This document shows, one piece after another, positions 10,088-18,430 of a stretch of DNA of 27,167 nucleotides. Below the pieces are notes generated by a model. It searched no databases. It had not been told where the DNA came from and saw nothing but the letters and a program-made list of their open reading frames with translations. Position 1 is the stretch's first letter, and every line of letters begins with the position of its first letter. A program made the translations under genes and the position numbers. Location of the stretch: positions 1 through 27,167 of the forward strand of contig JAWQRM010000183.1 in assembly GCA_033557675.1 (NCBI GenBank). The letters run 5' to 3'. Source of the DNA: Coptodactyla brooksi (Eukaryota > Arthropoda > Insecta > Coleoptera > Scarabaeidae).

Positions 10088-10228
10088 AAGGCGGACAGCG
10101 AAGCCGAAGGGGCCTCGGCGTTACCGGCCGAGTCAGGATGCTACGTCGCGCACAACAAATCAATTATTGTCAGGAGTCAGGAGAGGTCTCGGTCGGCGAC
10201 TGTGGCGGCGGCGTTTGCATTTAAATGA
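10088..10228 (+). CDS. Possible terminal coding exon of an unidentified host gene
   Basis: A 46-codon frame runs from just after an in-frame stop (10085-10087) to TGA at 10226-10228. It has no ATG start, so it could only be a 3' exon, entered after the AG at 10089-10090. What stands out is composition: third codon positions are dominated by G and C (GCG, GAC, AGC, GCC, GAG and CGG codons) in a region that is otherwise about two-thirds AT. The translation starts ADSEAEGASALPAESGCYVA, continues through a basic Ser/Arg stretch (RSQERSRS) and ends AAAFAFK. I do not recognise it. The acceptor is weak and no upstream exon was found. An alternative is a GC-rich UTR that is open by chance. Confidence 0.3.
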   Translation, partial: KADSEAEGASALPAESGCYVAHNKSIIVRSQERSRSATVAAAFAFK

Positions 10229-11640
10229 GAGCAATTATGAAATCGACCCATCATTAATTTTAATTGTAGAAACGAAATCGGAGTCACGATGGACAGAGAA
10301 CGAAGCCGCCTGTAATCCTTGCGCGATTGTCTGCAGAAGGCTGCACGCTACCCTCGAGCTACCATGGGCATGTATTAAGTCGTTCGACGCCTGGAGGTTG
10401 GTCAACTTGGTAATCAGAAAAATGTAATACTTAGATACACGATATAGTAATTTATACATGCAACATATCCATGGTGCATTTGTAAAGAGTTAAAAATTGT
10501 TTATTTTGTACATCATTGTCAATCCATGTGTGACGCCAGATCGGTGTCGTTTATTATAAGGTTACAAGAATAATACTCTTCTGGCTTTTTTATTTTATTT
10601 ACCCTAAAATGCCCTAAAATATACAATTATGGATAGTATAAATGTGTTTATATGTACATGTTTGTTTATGAAAGGTGTGAGATATGAACTAAATTTCTTT
10701 TACAATATTCTAAGTTATCAATTTGAAAATTAAAATCACTAAGCAGAGCGTTATCGAAAATTACGTTGAATGGAATTATAATGTTAGAATTTAACGTATA
10801 TTTCATTAGGAAATGTATATAAAAGGAAATGTATATAAAGCGTGTTAATTCTAAATGAAATTAGTGGCGTAAAGCAACTTAAATTGAATAAATTATGTAA
10901 GGAGTCTCAAAATTCAAAAACAGAAATGAAATATTAGTACTTGTCGAATTTTTATGGAATTATTGTAGTCATTGTTGATTTCGTAGGGTATGAATGCACG
11001 TGTAACTTGAAGGCTAGGGTGTATATACGAGTATTAGAGCTTGGTTTTAGGTGTTATGAAATGGTATAGAGAGTAACAAGTGCCCTATAGAATAGAGAGT
11101 GAAGAAAGGAATCAGTAGCGAATTTTAAATTTAAAGTTTGAAACGTAGTGGGGTGTGGTGAATTTTATATGCATAAATTATTGGATAGGATTCTGTAGAT
11201 AGTTGTATATGTGTGTTCTTGGGGTATTACTTTGTTTATTTAAGTGTCAAGTTTGGATTTTATCAGTTGATCTATCTCATAGGCTTCTTTAATTTCAAAT
11301 AGACTATTTTAGGTAAGTCATGTAAGATTGTATGCTGATTTTCTCATTAAAGTCGTGCTTAGCATATAGTACATACCTAGCGAAGTTAGACTTTTCGTTT
11401 AGTTTATGTACGCATAAAATAATTTTACAAGAAGTTCCCAACAACGAATTTTTATCCTTGTATGTATGTATGTATGCGTTTATTAGTTTTAATTTTGAGT
11501 AGTTTATTTAGTATTATTCTCTAACACTTTTCGTTCGAATAAGAGATGCAAAACTTTAAGGTCTAACCACAATATTTATTAATAGCCTATAACAAAATAA
11601 AACATTGTTTACTTTACTATAACAATAAGTAACTTAAAAT
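10229..11640 (+). other. UTR-like AT-rich region
   Basis: No transposon relic was recognised except an 18-base match at 10569-10586 to an arm of the fold-back element at 13156-13173. It contains a 16-base tandem repeat, AGGAAATGTATATAAA x2 (10808-10839). It also has three TGTATATA sites (10814, 10830, 11020) of the kind bound by Pumilio proteins in mRNA, an AATAAA at about 10888, another at about 11596, and a (TATG)n run at about 11459-11476. If the candidate exon at 10088 is real, this would be its 3' UTR; that is inference. Confidence 0.25.
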
Positions 11641-11683
11641 ACTCAAAAATAGCTGTAATACGTCTCTCGATAATTTCTTTGTG

Positions 11684-11704
11684 GCGCGAAAATCTGCGCG
11701 AAAT
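11684..11704. promoter_or_regulatory. Paired GCGCGAAA (E2F-like) motifs
   Basis: GGCGCGAAAA (11684-11693) and GCGCGAAAT (11696-11704) lie 12 bases apart in the same orientation. Each fits the E2F/DP core on one strand. No adjacent gene is identified, so function is unsupported. Confidence 0.15.
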
Positions 11705-11899
11705 GTTGACTGTCTTTAATTCGCTTCCACAATTAAGATAGCAAATTCTGTACGATATTAATACGGTGATAACATACAAAAATAACTAAGGATACCTTAA
11801 GGCGTTGGGGAGACATTAAGGCGTTGACCAATATAAAATTACTATTAGGTTGTTCGGGAGGCGAATTCGTTTTTTTTTGGTAAGACTGAAAAGTATTTT

Positions 11900-12610
11900 T
11901 TTTAGAGAGTATAAATATTTGATATAATTACATATTCACCATTTTGGTCCAATACCTTTTGCCATCTTTCTGGCAGTAGCATGATTCCACGCTCATAAAA
12001 CTGATCCTTGCTGTCAAAAAAGTAATTCAAATCATTTTAGACGGCTTCATTTGAAGTAAAGGTTTTGCCCTCCAACAAAATTTGTACAGACCGAAATAAG
12101 TAATAATCGGAAGGTGTCAGATCTGGAGAATGTGATAGGCATGGTAGTATATCCCATCCAAACTGTAAAAGTTTTTGGCGAGTTACCAAATTGGTATGCG
12201 GTCTCGCATTATCTTGTAGGAACACCATACCTTTTCTATTGATCAATTCTGGTCTTTTCTGTTTAAATGAATCGTGCAATTTGTCCAGTTGATGACAGTA
12301 CACTTTAGAATTGATCGTGGTATTCTCCCAAAATTTTTGGAAAGAGCTCCCAAGAATTTTTTAAATTTTTGGAAAAAATTTTGCAAACCAGTTTCCAAAA
12401 AAATCATGCAATTTGTCCAGTTGATGACAATACAAACTTTTGCAAAAAATTTTGCCAACCAGTTATGACACTGGCATTCTGTATTAATTCATTTTCTCCA
12501 CACACATCGACTAATTCTTTTCCCGCTTGAACGCCATTTTTACCTTCTTGTAATAAAAAAGTAAAATATGCCGAAAATGCTGTTGATTCTCCATGTTTCA
12601 TTGAACACAA
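11900..12610 (-). pseudogene. mariner D,D34D transposase relic
   Basis: The C-terminal half is well preserved on the - strand. YCHQLDKLHDSFKQKRPELI and NRKGMVFLQDNARPHT carry the second catalytic Asp (codon 12211-12213). SHSPDLTPSDYYLF carries the third (12106-12108). Exactly 34 residues separate them, the mariner signature. An in-frame stop at 12037-12039 interrupts it, after which NDLNYFFDSKDQFYERGIML and LPERWQKVLDQNGEYV complete the normal end near 11925. The N-terminus is reduced to a helix-turn-helix piece (GKNGVQAGKELVDVCGEN, about 12545-12492) and a WFAKF-like segment. The region with the first Asp is absent. The pattern NRKGxVF/DNARPHT/SDYYLF resembles the mellifera/cecropia/Hsmar1-like side of the family, which I assign only tentatively. 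Confidence 0.9.
12273..12464. repeat. Interleaved duplications inside the mariner copy
   Basis: GCAATTTGTCCAGTTGATGA occurs at about 12275-12294 and again at about 12408-12427, 133 bases apart. A second unit, AAAAAATTTTGC(A/C)AACCAGTT, occurs at 12373-12393 and 12444-12464. The two units alternate, so the interior looks like two deletion products run together. On the - strand they encode YCHQLDKLHD and NWFAKF respectively. Confidence 0.85.
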
Positions 12611-12783
12611 AAAGAAAACAATTGCACAGAACCGAACAAAATATTTTCACACATAGACTTTACAATGTCAGCTGTCAGAATATGGAAAGCATATACGGTT
12701 TAGAATGAAGTTGGCTGGCTATATTAAAACATAGCTAACTCCCGTGCCGCGAAAAAAGCGAAATTACATTCCGAACAATCCAA

Positions 12784-13126
12784 TGTTATGTCCAAGGTAG
12801 AGTAGTCTATGTCCAGGCCAAGTTGTATGATATTTGAGTAGTTACTTTGAAATAGAAAATTGGTAATGATGAACATTTGCTTGGAACTGGAAAAAAACTG
12901 GCACGTTTTTGCTTTCATCGCGAGCTGAAGGTAAGAGTTTTTCGTATGATATTAAGAAATGAATGCCGAGAGTGACGAGGTTTTCGTCAATTTTTTCGAT
13001 GAAGTAGTTTCAAAAACATAATCTTTCAAACACTGGACTCAAATAATAAATATAAATTTATAAAGTAAACGTACTGCTAAATCACATCTTCATTACTTCT
13101 TATCAAAATAGAGTTTTGAGACTAAA
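12784..13126. other. Unassigned spacer
   Basis: No repeat, RNA gene or credible reading frame is recognised between the mariner copy and the fold-back element. The reverse frame at 12724-12918 straddles the mariner end and is spurious. Confidence 0.3.
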
Positions 13127-13502
13127 TGGTAATTTAAAAAGGGTATTGTGGTGATAATAATACTCTTCTGGCTGTGTTAGTTTATATTTAGGCTTGACTA
13201 GTTTCGATTAAGTAAATAATCATCCTCAGAAGCCTTTGCAAGTTTATCTGAGGATTAAAAACTTTTGTTTGAGAATGAACTGATGTACATGAGGCACAGG
13301 TATATATTAGGGTATATGTGTCTGTGCCTGGTGTACATCAGTTTAATTTCCAACAAACGTGTTTAACCCTCACATAAACTTACAAACGTTTTTGAGGATG
13401 ATTGTTTAATTAATCGAAACTAGTTAATCCTAACTATAAACTAACGGCCAGAAAAATGTTATTATTACCACAATACCCTTCTTGATTTAAAATTTGGTAA
13501 TT
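13127..13502. mobile_element. Fold-back element with probable 8-bp target duplication
   Basis: Arms of about 165 bp (about 13140-13300 and 13322-13486) are inverted copies with roughly 85% agreement by eye. Shared landmarks are AGGGTATTGTGGT at the outer end, ACTAGTTTCGATTAA, AATCATCCTCA, AACTGATGTACA, and the perfect AGGCACAG/CTGTGCCT at the inner end, around a loop of about 22 bases. The direct repeat TGGTAATT lies just outside both arms (13127-13134 and 13495-13502) and looks like a target duplication. Each arm contains a TGAGGATGAT...AATCGAAACTAGT unit resembling the hammerhead-like motif at Penelope-like element ends, on opposite strands. No coding sequence lies inside. It may be an inverted pair of PLE-derived ends or a MITE. 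Confidence 0.8.
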
Positions 13503-15989
13503 ATTTGCTTTACACGACGAGGTCAAACATACCGAAATACTTTTAGTTTGACGTGTACAACCTAGTTAAATACATGACGTGTATAACTAGTAAAAGAGCA
13601 GTGAATATTAGAGCTCTTTAATTAGCAAATACTTAAATCCGAAAATCTCCATGAATGTCCTTTTTCGAACGCCCTCATTTAGAAATATATTTTTCAGAAA
13701 TGCCTTCATTCAGAAATATATTTTAAGACGAAATTGAAGTAATATTTTTAGGCTACACATCAATTTTGTTCATTTATTAGTTATAAACAGGTTGTGAATT
13801 CTTGATAGCTAAATTCTGACTTACTGATGGTAGGTCAATAAATAGGTAAATTATAAAGAACTAACAATTGAAAACAAATTCTAATCCAGATGTTCCTTTG
13901 TTAGTAAAACAACCATGTCCTTATGTATATAACAAAGTTCTTGGATAATAAAATTCTAAAATTAGAGACAATATTGATTCGAGTTAGATAGATTACGTGC
14001 AACGCTGTGTGATACTGTGGCTAGAGCCTAATAATTAAAATGGTATATCTAGCATAAACTGATCGAATTAATATCCTTGTCATAGTTCAGTTTGGAGATC
14101 GAAGAAGGATGTGATAGGAACTACTTCACAAAGCTTATCGAGACTATCCTTAAATTAACCATAAAGGTTGCTAGCAATAACATTAATATCGAATATCCAG
14201 CGGAAACTAGGTGCTAAGGAGTGTAATTTTGCATAAATCAATTGCACAGAATCTGCAATTCTGTGAAATTATCCCTGGATGTTTAAAACACATACTTAGC
14301 GATCAGGTAAGTTAATGCTTAGGCAGGAATTGTTGATAATGACACAATTGGGTTCTTTTTATCGATGGACATTTAAACATCTTATTGTTTCAAAACATAA
14401 ATGCGAATAAGGTCAAATACGATTGGAAAATTTTTTATGCCCATTAATAATTTTCCATTTGAAGCTCGAAAATATTTCAGTTGTAAATTATACATTTGTG
14501 ATATATCCACAAATTAAGTGTTATGTCTAAAGCTCTTAATTTAGACAAATATATATGTAAAAACCAGATTGCAGTAAATGTAGCAATTACTAAACTCATC
14601 ATGTTTTTATTATAAACCGGTACGCTGTACATATCAAACAGCTGAAGATGATTATGATATAAACCCTGCGTTGATTCTAATTGTAAAGCAAATTCTACGC
14701 TACAACGGACTCAAAACAGCGTGTAATTGTCGATGACCAAGCAGCTTACATTAGTAGGCAATCTGCCACACGCTACCTTGAGGCTATCGACAAACCGTAT
14801 CAAAGACTGACTGAAAGATCTACAGATCCGCCTGCTTCCATCTGGCGGTAATAATGAGGAAGAGTTGGTTCTAAGAATTTCCAGCTTAAAAGTGCTCGTC
14901 ACTCTAATGGCTGTATTGTAAAGGACGCTTACAGGGTGGTAATTATTGAGTGGACGACCTACTTTCCTGTTGCTATTGTAGTGCGTCTTTCTATTGACTA
15001 CTGTGGTCTACTGTTCTATACTTCATATTGATCTACAACATAGTTATTAAGCACTATATACTTAGAATGCCTTTGATTTTGGCGATGTGCTACGCACGAA
15101 TTTTTTAAGTGATGTATATCTTCATTCTATATTAATTACTCTTGAACCCGAAGACTAAAATTAAATTTACACCGTCAGCAAATTCTCGTCCTGTGTAGGA
15201 ATATATTGCAAATTCATCGACATGAATCGACATCGACTAATAATGGAAAAAGTTCAATCTAAATATTCAGAAAGGTTTGTATTTTTTTTTCTCTTATCCA
15301 GATAGTATGTGGAAAGTTATGAATTTAACAAAACGGTTTTTAGATTTTGAAATATCTTAATGAATAGCAATTCGAAACCTAACTATCCAAATTTTTATAT
15401 GTTGATCTGTCAATATCTCTGTGTGCCCATTAAAAATATATTTTGAATGTTATAAGTCTGCATGAACTGACCACAGTAAGGTTTTCAGCATTGTGATATT
15501 TGTGACTCTAAGAGGAAATGTCTAGTTTACTTTTGAAGATATATCTTACATGTAGATACTTTAATACAAATTACATTTTTGATTATATTACCACATTGAA
15601 CAATTCTCTAGTTATTTAAAACAGTTAATAAATGAGAAATGGCATAAAACGTCATTATGAATTTTACATTGATATTGACTCTAACAACTTTTCATTGATT
15701 GACTATTGAGAGCCACGTATGAACGTGCATTAAAATGTCCGTAAAAGTCGTTGTCAGTTAACTTTATCAACTGTGAACTGACAGTTTAGAATGTCATTAA
15801 AAGTCATCAAGGTTAATTATCCTCAAAGTAATAAGCCTATGAAGCTTTATCAGCAATTTATCACTTGCAAATTTCTGGTTTCGGTACGTAGATAAAGAAA
15901 ACACTTGAAAGTAGTAGGAAATTATATATCGTCTCATAGGGATCGCTATCCAGAGAATCGTAGTACGAAGCATATAGACAGAGGCAGGC
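13503..15989. other. Long stretch without an assigned gene
   Basis: Mostly AT-rich DNA. Visible items are a 31-bp imperfect tandem pair at about 13671-13724 (GCC(C/T)TCATT(T/C)AGAAATATA), a small CACAGAAT/ATTCTGTG hairpin near 14246-14266, and a perfect donor-like CAGGTAAGT at about 14304-14312. There is also a repeated AATGTC...TAAAAGTC unit at about 15735-15810 that encloses a TGTCAGTT/AACTGACA hairpin. The donor-like site has no recognisable exon before it. Confidence 0.3.
14687..14851 (+). other. Unassigned 54-codon open frame with coding-like composition
   Basis: Open from just after a TAA at 14684-14686 to TAA at 14849-14851, with no ATG start. It contains RVIVDDQAAYISRQSATRYL and EAIDKPYQRLTERS. 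Base composition is less AT-biased than the flanks. The reverse strand is also open across the same interval (14711-14902), which lowers the case for either. It could be an old exon or element fragment. I do not recognise it. Confidence 0.2.
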
Positions 15990-16029
15990 AGATTCCATGA
16001 GAGCGTTGACAACGCACAACAGCTTTAGA

Positions 16030-16790
16030 ATGTCCGTTTTTCCAATCGCCGAGAAGGTTCAAATTATCAAGTGGTATTTGAGGGGGAATTCTTCGGAAAA
16101 AGTTGTAAATTTATTCGCAGTTGCTTTCGAAAATTGGACAATTCCATCGCGTCGAACAATATTGCATTGTCGATACGTTCGATATGTTCAATATTGTCGA
16201 TGTGTTCAAAAAGTCAGGCTATGTGGCATACTGTCGCCAACACAACTTGAAAATTCGCGACCCTCAACTTAATTGAACCTCAATTGAAGCCTGAAAGAGT
16301 GGCCACGGAAGTTGGAGTGAGTACTTGAACACTCAGGAACAGTTTGAAGTGCAATAAATTCCGTTGCTTTAAAGTCGGACCTACACAAGAGATTTTTCCT
16401 GAGACGAATGGAATTTTGTGAAACTGATGGAAAAAGCATGTTGTCCGAAACCTCCCACTCAATTTTGACGATTTTTGGTTTCAGCACGATGGTTGTCCTG
16501 CTCATAATACGATGAGGGTGCGAGAATTTCAGAGAAATGCTTTTCCTGGTCGTATTATATATAGAAGTGGCAGCATTATATGGCCTCCTAGATCGCCAGG
16601 TTTGTCGTCAAATGATTTCTTTATGTGGGGCACACCGAAGCAATCATTTACCAACATAATCAACGAGCCAAAAGGTTGAGCTCAGAATAAAAACTATTCA
16701 AGCTCATCAAACTATTACTCTAGAGTGAGGAGAAATTTCTACGACAGGTTGGGGTATTGTTTGATGAAATTAGAATTATCTTTCATTTAG
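16030..16790 (+). pseudogene. Tc1-like (DD41D spacing) transposase relic
   Basis: The N-terminus starts at ATG 16030 and reads MSVFPIAEKVQIIKWYLRGN, then AFENWTIPSRRTIL, as in arthropod Tc1-like proteins. A frameshifted middle shows RVATEVGVS...RNSLK (about 16298-16355) and an FCETDGKSM-like remnant. The first catalytic Asp region is missing. The C-terminal part is intact in one frame: FWFQHDGCPAHNTMRVREF with the second Asp (codon 16488-16490), GRIIYRSGSIIWPPRSPGLS, then SNDFFMWGT with the third Asp (16614-16616). That places 41 residues between the two Asps. It ends near RRNFYDRLGYCL at about 16722-16765. A stop at about 16678 and the lost first Asp make it inactive. No TIRs were identified. 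Confidence 0.85.
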
Positions 16791-16799
16791 TTTTATTTT

Positions 16800-17150
16800 T
16801 ATATATTATTATGAATTATTTTATATTAGAGTGACCTTTTATTTTAGTAGGCATGAAGTTTCTATTTGTTTCTATTTAGATGTTCAAAAAGAGATAAATA
16901 AATATTTATAGTTAATAGTTGAAAAATATGTGTACGTAGTACGATGTCAAGTAGCGCCAGCACGTACATTCTCCTTAAGCAATCACCACGATACATCAGC
17001 CCGGACACATTGAAGTCTAATTAGTATTTTGTTATTAGTTAACAAAGACCAGAAAATATACGAAATGGTAAAACAACAAATACTCGTATTAATTTTAAAA
17101 TATTAGTTTAATAAAAATGATATTTTACGTAATATTATTTTTAGGGCTTG
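16800..17150. other. Unassigned AT-rich spacer
   Basis: Nothing recognised; it probably holds the 3' end of the Tc1-like relic and the insertion flank of the PLE. The PLE 3' limit is not precisely visible. Confidence 0.3.
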
Positions 17151-17174
17151 TTGACCGTGTTCTAAAGGAAAAAA

Positions 17175-17215
17175 GATCCAAACGTTTCATCTGCAACTGT
17201 GGCAGACATCTTCAG
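17175..17215 (-). ncRNA. Hammerhead-ribozyme-like motif at the PLE 3' end (degenerate)
   Basis: On the - strand, CTGAAGA is followed by a TCTGC/GCAGA stem, then TGAAACGT. A hammerhead has CUGAUGA, stem II, then GAAA, so one core base differs (A for U). PLEs are known to carry hammerhead motifs near their ends. The fit is suggestive and self-cleavage is unlikely with the altered core. Confidence 0.4.
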
Positions 17216-17289
17216 TGGTAATTGTTATTGCGTATATATGCTGTGTTTTGTTAGTGACTGATGTATTGCTTTGACGTATATGTCTATTT

Positions 17290-18425
17290 ATAGAAATTCA
17301 CGTTTCAGGGTCTATCGGGTTGCTCTGATTTTTCATGGTTCCTGGTTGATCAAGAGGGTTAATTGTATTTTCTTGATCAGGTTGGTACGGATTCTTCATT
17401 ATTTTCTTTAGAACTGGAAACCAAGCTCCATTTACTTTTAAAACTTCTTCCTTTTTGTTAAAATTATTAATATGTTTATGGATTTCAATAGCTTCACGCT
17501 GTAGTTTTTTATGGTAATTTGAAGTTCTGTCCAGAATAATGGTCCTTTTATAATTAATATTGTGGTCGATACTCTTGTGGGCATGTTCGGCGGTGGCTGA
17601 TTTTTCACATTGTCCAAATTTAGTGTTTCGTTTGTGTTCTTTAATTCTAGTATTAATACTAGATAAACACAAAACCAAACCGATTTACAAGCCTACAATT
17701 ACAGTTAGCAATGTGTTAAGATCTGTCAAAGACGTAAGGGATCCTTTAAGAAGTATTAATACTTCTTTTTGTTGTGCCAATATAAACGGATCCACATGAA
17801 CACGGTATCCGTGTACACTCCAGCTGAAGATAAAGGATCCCTTACGTCTTTGACAGATCACAACAAATTGCTAAGTGTAATTATAAGCTTGTAAATCGGT
17901 TTGATTTTGTACTTGACAAGTATTTTCCCAATTTTATCAGTAACATTTTTTATGTATAGCAGGAACGCTGTGCCAAGTGTTTCTTGTTTGTTTGCTGTAA
18001 TAACTCTTCTACTCGGGTGAATGGCTCTTTTTATTTCTTGTGAACTATATCCATTAGCATGTAACGCAATCTCAAGGTGTTTTAGTTCTTGTTGTAGGTG
18101 AATAGGTTCGCAAATTCTTTCGACCCGGGTGATCAATGCCTTAAGTATTCCTCTCTTTTGGCTCGGTTGGTGATTAGTGTTTTTGTGAAGGTAACGGTCT
18201 GTATGTGTTGGTTTCTTGTAAACAGTATGACCCAGCGTGCCATCCGGTTTTTTGTTCGAAGTACATCCAAAAAAGGTAGTTTGCCATCTTTTTCCTTTTC
18301 CATTGTGAATTGGATCGTAGAATGGATGTCTCCAAATGACAAAAGTGTCATCTACGTATCGGAACCAAACATTTGATTTTAGAGGTACAGATTCAAGACT
18401 ATTCTTTTTAAAGGACCAATCTTTT
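17290..18425 (-). pseudogene. PLE reverse transcriptase / GIY-YIG protein relic
   Basis: The RT part starts at about 18425 and contains VWFRYVDDTFVIW, with the catalytic YVDD at 18358-18347. After a frame change come FTMEKEKDGKLPFLDVL (about 18305-18255), then GHTVYKKPTHTDRYLH in another frame. The linker has ELKHLEIALHANGYSSQEIK (about 18092-18030) and DKIGKILVKYKIKPIYK (about 17945-17890). The nuclease shows GVY (about 17822-17814), IPCSCGS, VYIG (17787-17776) and TTKRSINT, then RIKEHKRNTKFGQCEKSATA and EHAHKSIDHN after an intervening inverted segment. The end is IEIHKHINN and NGAWFPVLKK at about 17400. So both the GIY and YIG halves survive, but an 85-100 bp inverted insert separates YIG-TTKRSINT from RIKEH. 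Multiple stops and shifts; non-functional. Confidence 0.88.
17646..17915. repeat. Inverted duplication within the PLE, bounded by palindromes
   Basis: About 17664-17745 is an inverted copy of about 17831-17908, agreeing at about nine positions in ten over some 76 bases (for example GATCTGTCAAAGACGTAAGG in both). The inverted copy lies between two perfect palindromes sharing the core AGTATTAATACT: 18 bp at 17646-17663 and 20 bp at 17748-17767. That core encodes SINT of the nuclease. Read on the + strand, the inverted copy is the better-preserved one, giving KPIYKPTITVSNVLRSVKD without the stop seen in the other arm. Confidence 0.88.
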
Positions 18426-18430
18426 TTTAA

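Larger units (their letters stand above)
11845..12783 (-). mobile_element. mariner element, internally deleted and rearranged
   Basis: The ends are inverted repeats. TTAGGTTGTTCGG starts at 11845 after TA (11843-11844). The right end, read on the - strand from 12783, begins TTGGATTGTTCGGAATGTAA; both continue into AATTTCG followed by T-rich sequence. The right flank is TG instead of TA, consistent with one substitution. The length of about 0.94 kb is below the usual 1.3 kb of mariner. The interior has lost the middle of the transposase and carries duplicated fragments. The same family occurs at 22077-22635. Confidence 0.9.
17150..18430 (-). mobile_element. Penelope-like retroelement, 5'-truncated
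   Basis: Read on the - strand, the element enters within the reverse transcriptase near 18430. It carries a PLE-type linker and a GIY-YIG endonuclease domain and ends with a hammerhead-like motif near 17175. Sequence beyond 18430 is plain AT-rich DNA with no RT match, consistent with 5' truncation during insertion. The order RT, linker, GIY-YIG defines endonuclease-bearing Penelope-like elements. The copy has frameshifts and an inverted internal insertion. Confidence 0.85.

Noticed and set aside
10167..10427. 86-codon frame overlapping the candidate exon
   Set aside because: It begins without ATG, its Arg-rich start is a shifted reading of the GC-rich exon candidate, and codon use becomes random after 10230.
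14301..14312. Strong splice donor CAGGTAAGT
   Set aside because: The preceding 300 bases have no open frame with coding-like composition and no acceptor could be paired with it. One such string is expected by chance in 27 kb on two strands.
17560..17799. Plus-strand 79-codon frame as a separate gene
   Set aside because: It is open because the inverted copy of PLE coding sequence lies in it. It is part of the PLE rearrangement.
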